Source: Bacteroidota bacterium (GTDB lineage: Bacteria; Bacteroidota; Ignavibacteria; UBA10030; UBA8401). Taken from it: DNA of 10,413 nt. Position 1 is the stretch's first letter, and each line of letters begins with the position of its first letter. The stretch spans positions 1 through 10,413 of the forward strand of contig JAVBYA010000130.1 in assembly GCA_030824295.1 (NCBI GenBank), in the 5' to 3' direction. The notes beneath the pieces are model-generated. The model was given only the letters and a program-made list of their open reading frames with translations, was not told the DNA's origin and made no database searches. This document shows positions 1 to 6,312 of this stretch, in pieces. The position numbers and the translations under genes are program-made.

Positions 1-17
1 ATAAGCGGTATTTTCGG

Positions 18-46
18 TTGTTAAAGATTTTATTCTCAGCTATATT
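18..46 (+). promoter_or_regulatory. Candidate sigma-70-type promoter for the 91-1032 gene
   Basis: A -35-like TTGTTA (18-23) and a -10-like TATATT (41-46) are separated by exactly 17 bases in an AT-rich stretch. Transcription would start near 53, leaving a leader of about 38 bases before the ATG at 91. The same TATATT hexamer appears before other genes in this window. The call rests on visual matching only. Confidence 0.45.
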
Positions 47-90
47 ATGAGAGACCTTCCAACTTTGTATCACAGCATTATCGGGACTTT

Positions 91-1032
91 ATGCTAAAAA
101 AAGGACGTAAGACGGTCACAAAATCTCCCCTTCCGGAATCGGATTCATCGCAGCTTCCGGTGAAGCCGCTGAAGGGTGAACTGTTGTTCAAAGCGATCCT
201 CGATCAGAAATTCAACGAATTTGGTGTTTCCCTCCGGGAAGAATTCGACAGGCAGGTGATCAGCGGTCACTCAGAGCTTCGGGACGCAATTTTCCGCGAA
301 AGAAATGACAGAAAACGTGCAAATCGATTGATTTTTGGCTTTTTATTCACTGTTGTAGCGTTGCTGGCTGTGAATATATTCTTTGTCCTGAATACCACTG
401 AATCCAGCGTAAATTCAGCAGTTTCCAAAGAATTCTCACTTTTTGAGGAAAAATCGAAAGAAACAACAAAATCATTGTTTATCCCCATGCAACGTACTGT
501 GGAGAAGAATCTTAACCAAGTTACCGCAGAATTATCTCTCAGCAGGGGTTACATCGATGTTTTTGCTTTGGAAGGTCTCGCACGCAACGGGTCGAGAAGT
601 GCATTTGATGAATTGGTCAAAACGGTGAACAGAGGCGGTGCAAAAGGAGCATTTGCATCCAATAAACTGAAGGAATTAAAGGATTACTACTCGATTTTGG
701 CGGAACCAAAACGGCAGAATTTGACGCTGGGTGGCCTTTCTGTCGTTAAGGCAGGTGCAACGACGGTAACGGACTCATTGAGCGCTATTGAGCTCATCTA
801 TGTGCTGAATTCGCCCGGTGCTACGATCACCCAGGTCCACCAGATACTCACTCAGCTGTGGGATATTCCTCTCACGAACGATCACGAGAATGAGATCTGG
901 AATATCCTCCAAAATTCACAGAATTTACCTGCATCTATCGCTTCGTGCGCTATTCTTCAGAAGAATTTTGGGAACAGGGGTTCTATCTATGATTTTGCCA
1001 AATGGAAGTCATTCCTCGAGACCAGAATGTGA
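91..1032 (+). CDS. Unrecognised single-pass membrane protein with a helical C-terminal region
   Basis: The gene encodes 313 residues that I cannot assign to a family. The N-terminal 80 residues are hydrophilic and charged, ending in a basic stretch (RNDRKRANR, about 71-79). One strongly hydrophobic segment follows at about 81-100 and is the likely membrane anchor; basic residues before it suggest an inside N-terminus. Residues 103-150 are rich in Glu, Lys, Ser and Thr and could form a coiled coil. Residues 150-310 look all-helical, with short helices reminiscent of HEAT-like repeats (for example FALEGLARNGSRSAFDELV); that is an inference. There is no obvious catalytic motif. No clear Shine-Dalgarno precedes the ATG, but a promoter-like element lies at 18-46 and a strong terminator follows 18 bases after the stop, so it looks like a single-gene transcript. 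Base composition is visibly more AT-rich than in the phenylacetate genes. Confidence 0.8.
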   Translation: MLKKGRKTVTKSPLPESDSSQLPVKPLKGELLFKAILDQKFNEFGVSLREEFDRQVISGHSELRDAIFRERNDRKRANRLIFGFLFTVVALLAVNIFFVLNTTESSVNSAVSKEFSLFEEKSKETTKSLFIPMQRTVEKNLNQVTAELSLSRGYIDVFALEGLARNGSRSAFDELVKTVNRGGAKGAFASNKLKELKDYYSILAEPKRQNLTLGGLSVVKAGATTVTDSLSAIELIYVLNSPGATITQVHQILTQLWDIPLTNDHENEIWNILQNSQNLPASIASCAILQKNFGNRGSIYDFAKWKSFLETRM

Positions 1033-1050
1033 CCATTGCCGAAAGTAAAC

Positions 1051-1082
1051 AAAAAAAGCCAAGCTTATGCTTGGCTTTTTTT
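1051..1082. terminator. Bidirectional intrinsic terminator
   Basis: A perfect 14-bp inverted repeat with a TTAT loop: the arms are 1051-1064 and 1069-1082. The core is GCCAAGC/GCTTGGC, flanked by seven A on the left and seven T on the right, so either strand gives a GC-rich hairpin followed by a U-tract. It lies 18 bases after the stop of the plus-strand membrane protein gene and 36 bases beyond the 3' end of the minus-strand tRNA-Ser, so it can end both converging transcripts. Confidence 0.92.
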
Positions 1083-1118
1083 GTCTTGCATCAGTGACTT
1101 GATGCTATGAAGCGTGTG

Positions 1119-1201
1119 CGGTGAGCCTGGGATTCGAACCCAGAAGTCCTTACGGACGCCAGTTTTCAAGACTGGTGCAATAGCCGTTCTGCCAACTCAC
1201 C
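1119..1201 (-). tRNA. tRNA-Ser (anticodon UGA)
   Basis: The minus strand folds as a class II tRNA. The acceptor stem is GGTGAGT (1201-1195) with GCTCACC (1126-1120), including one T-G pair. The anticodon stem CCAGT/ACTGG holds the loop CTTGAAA with anticodon TGA at 1168-1166. A long variable arm contains a GTCC/GGAC stem, as expected for serine tRNAs, and the T arm is CTGGG-TTCGAAT-CCCAG. The discriminator base is G (1119), usual for serine. The next bases are CAC, so CCA is not encoded and must be added enzymatically. It would read UCA and probably other UCN codons. It sits between the terminator at 1051-1082 and a long leader-like region with a promoter candidate at 1406-1434. Confidence 0.95.
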
Positions 1202-1225
1202 AAATAAAACAAAAGCAATCGTTGA

Positions 1226-1270
1226 GTCCCGTGCTGTTTACGGGACGAAAGCCCGCTGTCTTTTAGCGGG
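1226..1270. repeat. Two similar tandem hairpins upstream of tRNA-Ser
   Basis: Hairpin one pairs GTCCCGT (1226-1232) with ACGGGAC (1240-1246) around a 7-base loop. Hairpin two pairs CCCGCT (1252-1257) with AGCGGG (1265-1270), also around a 7-base loop. They are separated by five bases. On the minus strand the loops read AAAAGAC and AAACAGC, so the two look like diverged copies of one element. Neither is followed by a long T-tract on either strand, so they are not classical terminators. They may be leader-RNA structures or processing signals upstream of the tRNA. Confidence 0.6.
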
Positions 1271-1405
1271 ACCGTTCTGCGGTTTTCCCTTTCCTCTTCA
1301 CTGCAGCCATTCGGTCATTTGATAGGATCACGTGCGATCGGTTTGAACGTTCGCATTTCACCGTATCAATTCCGTATCGTCATCCCCTTCCATCCGTTAC
1401 GCTTC

Positions 1406-1434
1406 AATATACGAAATCAAAGATTTCTTCGCAA
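1406..1434 (-). promoter_or_regulatory. Candidate minus-strand promoter for the tRNA-Ser leader
   Basis: On the minus strand a -35-like TTGCGA (1434-1429) and a -10-like TATATT (1411-1406) are separated by 17 bases. Transcription would start near 1399 and run about 200 bases before the tRNA. The 11 bases TTTCGTATATT around the -10 also occur in the candidate paaA promoter. No better minus-strand promoter was noticed closer to the tRNA. Confidence 0.4.
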
Positions 1435-1509
1435 AAGAAGTTTTATTTTTGAAGCGATCCGGGAACAACCTCCGGTAATTTAGTCGTTCCACTGATAGCG
1501 ATTAATTGA

Positions 1510-1515
1510 TATATT
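1510..1515 (+). promoter_or_regulatory. Candidate -10 box of the ZIP-like gene
   Basis: TATATT lies 10 bases before the ATG at 1526, which would give an almost leaderless transcript. No good -35 lies 17 bases upstream (TTCCAC at 1487-1492 is a poor match). If the box is real, the in-frame TTG at 1514 falls inside the promoter, which favours ATG 1526 as the start. Weak call. Confidence 0.25.
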
Positions 1516-1525
1516 GATTCCAACT

Positions 1526-2857
1526 ATGGATCTCTCTTCATTTGATATTTCAAGAGTGCTTTTGGCCTCCGCGCTCGCAGGCGGTGCCATGATCTCTCTC
1601 ATATTCGGTACGGCGATCGGCGTGTATATGCGACCGACCCAGCGGACCAATGCCATCATTATGGCATTCGGTACCGGCGCTCTCATTCAGGCCCTCTCCA
1701 TTGAACTTGCCATGAAGGGTGCTCATCGGCTGCAGGAACATGCGATGCTCACCGGATTTGACGCATGGCTGTGGGTCGCGTCAGGTTTCCTGCTGGGCGG
1801 CTTGATCTACTACCTTGCGAACAAATGGCTGGAAAAGCGGGGCGCATCCGTACGGCATCCTGCTCTCGCAAAGTTCTATTACCTTCGGCAGAAGCAGAAG
1901 GACTCGGACATCCTGCTCAATCAATTATCGAAAGTGGAGTTGGTCCGCTCCCTCCCTCCCGAAGAGATGGACGGCGTACTGACCTGCATCGAACCGGTGG
2001 AAGTGGAAGAAGGTGTCGTGCTTTTCAATCAGGGTGATGCCGGGAATGCGTTGTATCTGATCGACAGCGGCACGATCGATATCGTGACGGAGACGGACGG
2101 GGAACGGAATGTGATCGCAACACTGGGTGCTGGACAATCCTTTGGAGAGATGGCGCTGCTGAACAGCGACAGGAGGACCGCCACAGCGGTCGCCACTGAA
2201 CATTCAAAACTTCTGAAGATCGGTAAGGACCAGTTCGATGCGCTGATAGAGATCTCCCCCGGACTGCGGAAAGCGGTGGAAGCATTGAACTCACGCCGCA
2301 TCCTGCAGAATGTGCAGAACCTTCGCGGTGAACGGGACACGCAGCATTGGAAGAAGGTCGCCGCATCCAACATCAACCGTCTCTCCAGGGCGGAAGAGCT
2401 CACCTACATGAAGAAGAGTGTATCGGCAGGGAATCCGCTGGCACTCTTCCTGGGAGCGATGCTGGATACCATTCCGGAATCCATCATCATCGGCGCAGGA
2501 TTCTATGCATTGGATTCCTACTCGTACACGTTCATCCTTGCGGTGTTCCTCTCCAATCTTCCCGAAGCGATGGGAAGTTCCATGAACATGATGGATGCGG
2601 GGTTCAGTAAAGCGAAGATCTTCTCATTGTGGGTCGGACTGGTGGCGGCAGGGATCGTTGCAGCGGCATTGGGGAATATCTTCTTACTGGATGCCCCCCC
2701 TACGATCATCTCGTTCGTGGAAGCAGTGGCCGGAGGCGGTATCCTGGCGATGCTGGCTTCCGTCATGATGCCGGAAGCGTATGAGGACGGCGGAGCGGAG
2801 GTCGGTCTCGCAACAATCGTCGGATTCCTATCCGCGATGCTCTTCACACTCTGGTGA
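1526..2857 (+). CDS. ZIP-like transporter with an inserted cyclic-nucleotide-binding domain
   Basis: The gene encodes 443 residues from ATG 1526; an in-frame TTG at 1514 would add four residues but has no ribosome binding site. Predicted membrane helices lie at about 11-34, 42-64 and 78-99, then 305-325, 332-350, 364-388, 395-414 and 424-442, an eight-helix ZIP-like layout. Between helices three and four lies a cyclic-nucleotide-binding domain (about 133-250). Its phosphate-binding cassette is complete: FGEMALLNSDRRTA at 206-219, with Glu208 and Arg217 where cAMP/cGMP-binding members have them. The ZIP helix-4 and helix-5 motifs survive in altered form as DTIPES (314-319) and SNLPEA (343-348). 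The Pro-Glu is kept, but His-Asn of the usual HNxPEG motif becomes Asp-Thr. Helix 7 carries GGG near 403-405 and PEAYEDGG near 416. The likely role is metal or cation transport gated by a nucleotide second messenger in the inner membrane; substrate and ligand are inferred. It ends 3 bases from the oppositely oriented operon. Confidence 0.88.
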   Translation: MDLSSFDISRVLLASALAGGAMISLIFGTAIGVYMRPTQRTNAIIMAFGTGALIQALSIELAMKGAHRLQEHAMLTGFDAWLWVASGFLLGGLIYYLANKWLEKRGASVRHPALAKFYYLRQKQKDSDILLNQLSKVELVRSLPPEEMDGVLTCIEPVEVEEGVVLFNQGDAGNALYLIDSGTIDIVTETDGERNVIATLGAGQSFGEMALLNSDRRTATAVATEHSKLLKIGKDQFDALIEISPGLRKAVEALNSRRILQNVQNLRGERDTQHWKKVAASNINRLSRAEELTYMKKSVSAGNPLALFLGAMLDTIPESIIIGAGFYALDSYSYTFILAVFLSNLPEAMGSSMNMMDAGFSKAKIFSLWVGLVAAGIVAAALGNIFLLDAPPTIISFVEAVAGGGILAMLASVMMPEAYEDGGAEVGLATIVGFLSAMLFTLW

Positions 2858-2860
2858 GAC

Positions 2861-3637
2861 TCACTTCCCTTTCCACACCGGCGGACGTTTCTCAGCGAAC
2901 GCCTTCAACGCTTCACTCCTGTCCTCCGTCGGTATGAGCGGCTGATAGTAGTTCAATTCGTTCTCGAATCCATCCATCAGCCAATCACTGTACGATGATT
3001 CGATCGCCTTCTTCGCCTGACGCACCGCCAGCGGTGCGTTGTCAGCCACCCTCCTGACGATCGACTCGAATTCCTCGAGGAACCGTTCCGATGGAACAAC
3101 GAAATCGACCGCACCGTCCCGCAGCGCTTCCTCGGCAGTGAATTGTTTCGCTGTAAGGATCCATTTCTTTGCTGTGCCGGCGGATGTCCGCTGCGCAAGA
3201 CGCTGCGTCCCGCCCGCTGCAGGAATGATCCCTAAACTCGTTTCAGGAAGTCCAAGGTGAGCGGCCGATCCTGCAACGAGGATATCACCGGCAAGAGCGA
3301 ATTCCATGCCGCCGCCGAGCGCAGGACCATTGATCCCCATCAGCACCGGCTGCGGAAGAGTGCACCATGCATCGGCAACGGATTGGATCCCTTTGACGAA
3401 TGACAGTACCGCTTCCTGCGGCACTCCCGCCCGCTCCTTGAGATCCGCACCGGCGGAGAATGCTTTGCCGTTCGCTGTCACTGCCACGGTCCAGATATCA
3501 TCATTCACTTTGAAGCTGTTCGCCGCATCGACCAGTTCTGCAACGAGTTCTCTGTTGAGCGCATTCACCGGAGGCCGGTTGAGCGTGACCCTCGCGATAT
3601 GTTCACTGATGTCGACAAGAAGATGCTGATAGTTCAT
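2861..3637 (-). CDS. Enoyl-CoA hydratase, PaaF-like (crotonase family)
   Basis: A 258-residue crotonase-fold protein, normal length for the family. The oxyanion-hole segments are AFSAGADLKE (about 59-68) and NGPALGGGMEFALAGD (about 103-118). Both catalytic glutamates of true hydratases are present: Glu112 in GGGME and Glu132 in LPETSLGIIPAAGGTQRL. The C-terminus ends in the typical KRPPVWKGK. Keeping both glutamates argues against PaaG, the epoxide isomerase, and for a hydratase. In this operon the natural role is hydration of 2,3-dehydroadipyl-CoA (PaaF) in the lower pathway. The ADLKERA segment also resembles methylglutaconyl-CoA hydratases, so I withhold a symbol. It is the last gene of the operon. 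The ATG at 3637 is preceded by AAAGGAA about 8 bases upstream, and the gap after paaZ is 22 bases. Confidence 0.92.
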   Translation of the reverse strand: MNYQHLLVDISEHIARVTLNRPPVNALNRELVAELVDAANSFKVNDDIWTVAVTANGKAFSAGADLKERAGVPQEAVLSFVKGIQSVADAWCTLPQPVLMGINGPALGGGMEFALAGDILVAGSAAHLGLPETSLGIIPAAGGTQRLAQRTSAGTAKKWILTAKQFTAEEALRDGAVDFVVPSERFLEEFESIVRRVADNAPLAVRQAKKAIESSYSDWLMDGFENELNYYQPLIPTEDRSEALKAFAEKRPPVWKGK

Positions 3638-3659
3638 CGTTCATTCCTTTCGGGAAGAT

Positions 3660-5684
3660 TCATCGCGCCGCGACCAATGTAAGCAATGTATAGACCGCGA
3701 CCTGTTCGCTCTGCTGATTGAAAACGATCACATCCCATTCCACCACGCCCTGTGACTCCCCTTCTTTCGGCCGTGTGGACTTCACCGTCAAACGGACCTG
3801 TATCGTATCGCCGGGATAGACCGGTTTTAAGAACCGTAGTCCTTCCAAACCGTAGTTCGCCAGGACAGGAACGAAACCGGGTTCAACAAAGAGACCCGCA
3901 GCAGCAGAAAGGACGAAGTATCCGTGTGCCACCCGGCGCTCGAAGATGGAACGCCGTGCGAGTTCATCATCCATATGCGCATAGAAATGATCTCCGCTCA
4001 GTTCAGCGAAACGTTCGACATCTTCCAGTGTGATGGTGCGGGTCCCGGTAAGGATCGAATCGCCGATCGTCAGATCATTGAAATACTTCGTGAAGGGATG
4101 GATGCCATCCGTATGCGTTTCTCCTCCGACGGTGAACTCTCCGTAGACGGACCCCAGCGTTGTCGGCGAACCCTGCAGAGCCGTCCGCTGCATGTAATGC
4201 ATCACGCTGCGGATACCACCCAGTTCCTCTCCGCCGCCTGCACGTCCCGGACCGCCGTGGACCATCTGCGGCATCGGTGAACCGTGCCCGGTCGACTCTT
4301 TCGCACTGGACCGGTTGATCATCATGATCCGTCCGTGATACGGTGCGATCCCCAATGCGAACGTGCGGCAGTCCGCATCGTTGTTGGAGAAGAAGGAACC
4401 GACAAGACTGCCGCGGCCGCGCCTCACGAGTTCGATGGCATCGTCCATCGTGCGATATCCCATCACCGTGCTGACCGGCCCGAATGCTTCGATATTGTGC
4501 GGTTCGCTCACCGACAATGGATCACGGCAATACAGCAGCGTCGGACGGAAGAATGCACCCAGGTCCAGCGGATGTCCGTTCCGCCGGAACTCATTCCGGT
4601 ATTCGTACACCGTCTCACTGGTACGGCGAAGTTCCTGAAGCCGTGCAGTGACTTCCGACTGCTGCTCTGTGCCGACCAGCGGTCCCATCTTCACTTCTTC
4701 GAGTGCAGGGTCCCCGATCACGACACTGCTGAGTCTCTGCGTGAGTGCGGCGATCACATCGTTCACCGTCCCTTCCGGAACGATGACGCGCCGGATGGCT
4801 GTGCACCGCTGTCCGGCCTTGGTCGTGAGTTCCCTCGCCACTTCTTTGATGAACAGGCCGAACTCTTCCGAGCCCGGTACGGCATCCCGGCCAAGCACGC
4901 AGCAGTTCAGCGAGTCCGATTCCATATTGAACCGGATGGATTCATCGATGATGCGGGGATGCTGCCGGAGTTTCTTACCCGTTGCATGCGAACCGGTGAA
5001 GGTGACAACATCCTGAAGGGTGAGATGGTCGAAGAGGTCGCCGACACTCCCGCAAATGATCTGCAGTGCTCCTTCCGGGAGGATACGGGAAGCGATGATC
5101 TCCTGAACGACCCGCTGAGCCACATAACTCGTGGATGTCGCCGGTTTGATGATGCACGGCATGCCGGCAAGGAATGCCGGTGCGAATTTCTCCAGCATTC
5201 CCCAGACGGGGAAATTGAACGCGTTGATATGAACGGCTACACCTTCCAGCGGTACGCAGATATGTCGTCCGACGAACGTACCGCCTTTGGACAACACTTC
5301 GGTACCACCGTCGATGAAGACAGACTGGTTCGGGAGTTCCTTGCGCCCTTTGCTCGCATACGCGAACAGTGTACCGATCCCGCCGTCGATATCGAACCAC
5401 GCATCGGTCCGTGTTGCACCGGTCAGGTACGACAATCGATAGAACTCATCTTTCTTTGCCGTGAGATGTTTGGCGAGTTCCTTGAGCATCAGTGCCCGCT
5501 GATGGAACGTGGAGGGCCGGATGTGTCGTGCACCGGCGTTCCGTCCGTATTCCAGCATCTGTCCGAAGTCGATCCCTGAGCTGCCCGCTTCATAGATCTG
5601 TTCACCGGTCACAGCATGCTTCAGCACGGTCGGCTGTCCCGTACCGCTCACCCATTGGCCATATGCAAAGGATTGGAGGATCAT
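3660..5684 (-). CDS. paaZ: Bifunctional oxepin-CoA hydrolase / 3-oxo-5,6-dehydrosuberyl-CoA semialdehyde dehydrogenase
   Basis: This 674-residue fusion protein cleaves the oxepin-CoA ring and oxidises the aldehyde with NADP+ to 3-oxo-5,6-dehydrosuberyl-CoA, in the cytoplasm. The N-terminal aldehyde dehydrogenase domain (about 1-500) contains the cofactor-binding NAFNFPVWGMLEKFAPA (154-170), catalytic Glu255 and catalytic Cys294 in GQRCTAIRRV. The C-terminal MaoC-type hydratase domain (about 525-674) carries the Asp-His pair of the hydrolase as Asp565 and His570 in GDHFYAH. Length and residue spacing match E. coli PaaZ (about 681 residues). The open frame runs far upstream (to 6101), but those residues are low-complexity translation opposite paaY. 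The chosen ATG at 5684 overlaps the paaY stop as ATGA, has GAAAGGGA upstream and gives the family's N-terminus. Translation is probably coupled to paaY. Confidence 0.97.
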   Translation of the reverse strand: MILQSFAYGQWVSGTGQPTVLKHAVTGEQIYEAGSSGIDFGQMLEYGRNAGARHIRPSTFHQRALMLKELAKHLTAKKDEFYRLSYLTGATRTDAWFDIDGGIGTLFAYASKGRKELPNQSVFIDGGTEVLSKGGTFVGRHICVPLEGVAVHINAFNFPVWGMLEKFAPAFLAGMPCIIKPATSTSYVAQRVVQEIIASRILPEGALQIICGSVGDLFDHLTLQDVVTFTGSHATGKKLRQHPRIIDESIRFNMESDSLNCCVLGRDAVPGSEEFGLFIKEVARELTTKAGQRCTAIRRVIVPEGTVNDVIAALTQRLSSVVIGDPALEEVKMGPLVGTEQQSEVTARLQELRRTSETVYEYRNEFRRNGHPLDLGAFFRPTLLYCRDPLSVSEPHNIEAFGPVSTVMGYRTMDDAIELVRRGRGSLVGSFFSNNDADCRTFALGIAPYHGRIMMINRSSAKESTGHGSPMPQMVHGGPGRAGGGEELGGIRSVMHYMQRTALQGSPTTLGSVYGEFTVGGETHTDGIHPFTKYFNDLTIGDSILTGTRTITLEDVERFAELSGDHFYAHMDDELARRSIFERRVAHGYFVLSAAAGLFVEPGFVPVLANYGLEGLRFLKPVYPGDTIQVRLTVKSTRPKEGESQGVVEWDVIVFNQQSEQVAVYTLLTLVAAR

Positions 5685-6289
5685 ATTCCCTTTCGGCGTT
5701 CGTTCCATGTTTCGTACAGCGCTTCCTGCGTTTTTCGTTCTTTGGGAACGGTCCTGAGCGGTTTCACCGCACGCATCGTTCTCCGCAGTTCCTTCGGGAG
5801 CGTCTGATACAGTGCGGTCCCTTTGGATTTCCATTCCAGCATCTCGTCCGAGACCTGTTTGACGATCTTCGCAGGATTCCCTACAACAACAGACCGTGCA
5901 GGGATCACCATGTCCGCCGGGACGAAGGTCAGTGCGCCGATGATGGATCCGTCGCCGACATCGGCCCGGTCCATAACGACCGCATTCATGCCGACGAGGA
6001 CATTCGCACCGATGGACGCACCATGAATGACAGCGCCGTGACCGATATGCGCATTCCGCCTGAGGATGATCGAACGGCCGGGGAAGACATGGATGACGCA
6101 TGTTTCCTGGATATTACAGCCGTCCTCGATCACGATCCCGCCCCAATCCCCGCGGATCACGGCAGACGGTCCGACATAAACATCTTTACCGATGATGACG
6201 TTGCCGATCACTGTTGCCTGCGGATGGATGAACGCGGACCGATGGATGACCGGGATGAATCCGTTGTAAGAAAATATATTCTTCGCCAT
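5681..6289 (-). CDS. paaY: PaaY-type thioesterase, gamma-carbonic-anhydrase fold
   Basis: A 202-residue left-handed parallel beta-helix (hexapeptide repeat) protein, close to the 196 residues of E. coli PaaY. Hexapeptide turns such as ATVIGN-VIIGKD-VYVGPS-AVIRGD run from about 25 to 140, followed by a C-terminal helical tail. The histidines of the metal site are present: His67 (CVIHVFPG) and His84/His89 in HIGHGAVIHG, with the 5-residue spacing typical of gamma-class enzymes. PaaY is known to hydrolyse ring-hydroxylated and dead-end CoA thioesters formed during phenylacetate degradation, freeing CoA. The ATG at 6289 follows AAAGGT about 4 bases upstream; an upstream extension to 6361 would run into paaJ and is rejected. 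It lies 23 bases after paaJ and overlaps paaZ by 4 bases. Carbonic anhydrase activity cannot be excluded from sequence alone. Confidence 0.93.
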   Translation of the reverse strand: MAKNIFSYNGFIPVIHRSAFIHPQATVIGNVIIGKDVYVGPSAVIRGDWGGIVIEDGCNIQETCVIHVFPGRSIILRRNAHIGHGAVIHGASIGANVLVGMNAVVMDRADVGDGSIIGALTFVPADMVIPARSVVVGNPAKIVKQVSDEMLEWKSKGTALYQTLPKELRRTMRAVKPLRTVPKERKTQEALYETWNERRKGI

Positions 6290-6312
6290 GGGAACCTTTG
6301 ATCGTTGTGCGA

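Larger units (their letters stand above)
1202..1525. other. Gene-poor region between tRNA-Ser and the ZIP-like gene
   Basis: No convincing protein gene occupies these 324 bases. On the minus strand they look like a leader of roughly 200 bases running into tRNA-Ser. It holds a promoter candidate (1406-1434), four very short ORFs and two GC-rich hairpins (1226-1246 and 1252-1270). The right end carries a TATATT element (1510-1515) that may be the -10 box of the ZIP-like gene. Smaller inverted repeats such as GAAATC-AAA-GATTTC lie near 1413-1427 and overlap the minus-strand promoter spacer. Confidence 0.6.

Noticed and set aside
1226..1270. Tandem hairpins as intrinsic terminators
   Set aside because: Neither stem is followed by a run of T on either strand long enough for a standard intrinsic terminator.
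1252..1270. CRISPR repeat or mobile-element end suggested by repeated CCCG/CGGG motifs
   Set aside because: Only two copies, no regular spacers, no transposase and no target-site duplication.
1514..1525. TTG start for the ZIP-like protein
   Set aside because: It has no ribosome binding site and falls in a TATATT element; ATG 1526 starts directly before the first hydrophobic helix.
4284..5579. Plus-strand open frame of 431 codons opposite paaZ
   Set aside because: It lies entirely antisense to a well-conserved enzyme and its translation is rich in Arg, His, Asp and Pro without domain motifs; long antisense frames are common opposite GC-rich genes.
5685..6101. Upstream extension of the paaZ reading frame
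   Set aside because: These 139 residues overlap paaY in another frame and look nothing like aldehyde dehydrogenase; the ATG at 5684 has a ribosome binding site and gives the family's length.
5492..6301. Plus-strand open frame of 269 codons opposite paaY
   Set aside because: Antisense shadow of paaY and the start of paaZ, Asp/Arg-rich with no recognisable domain.
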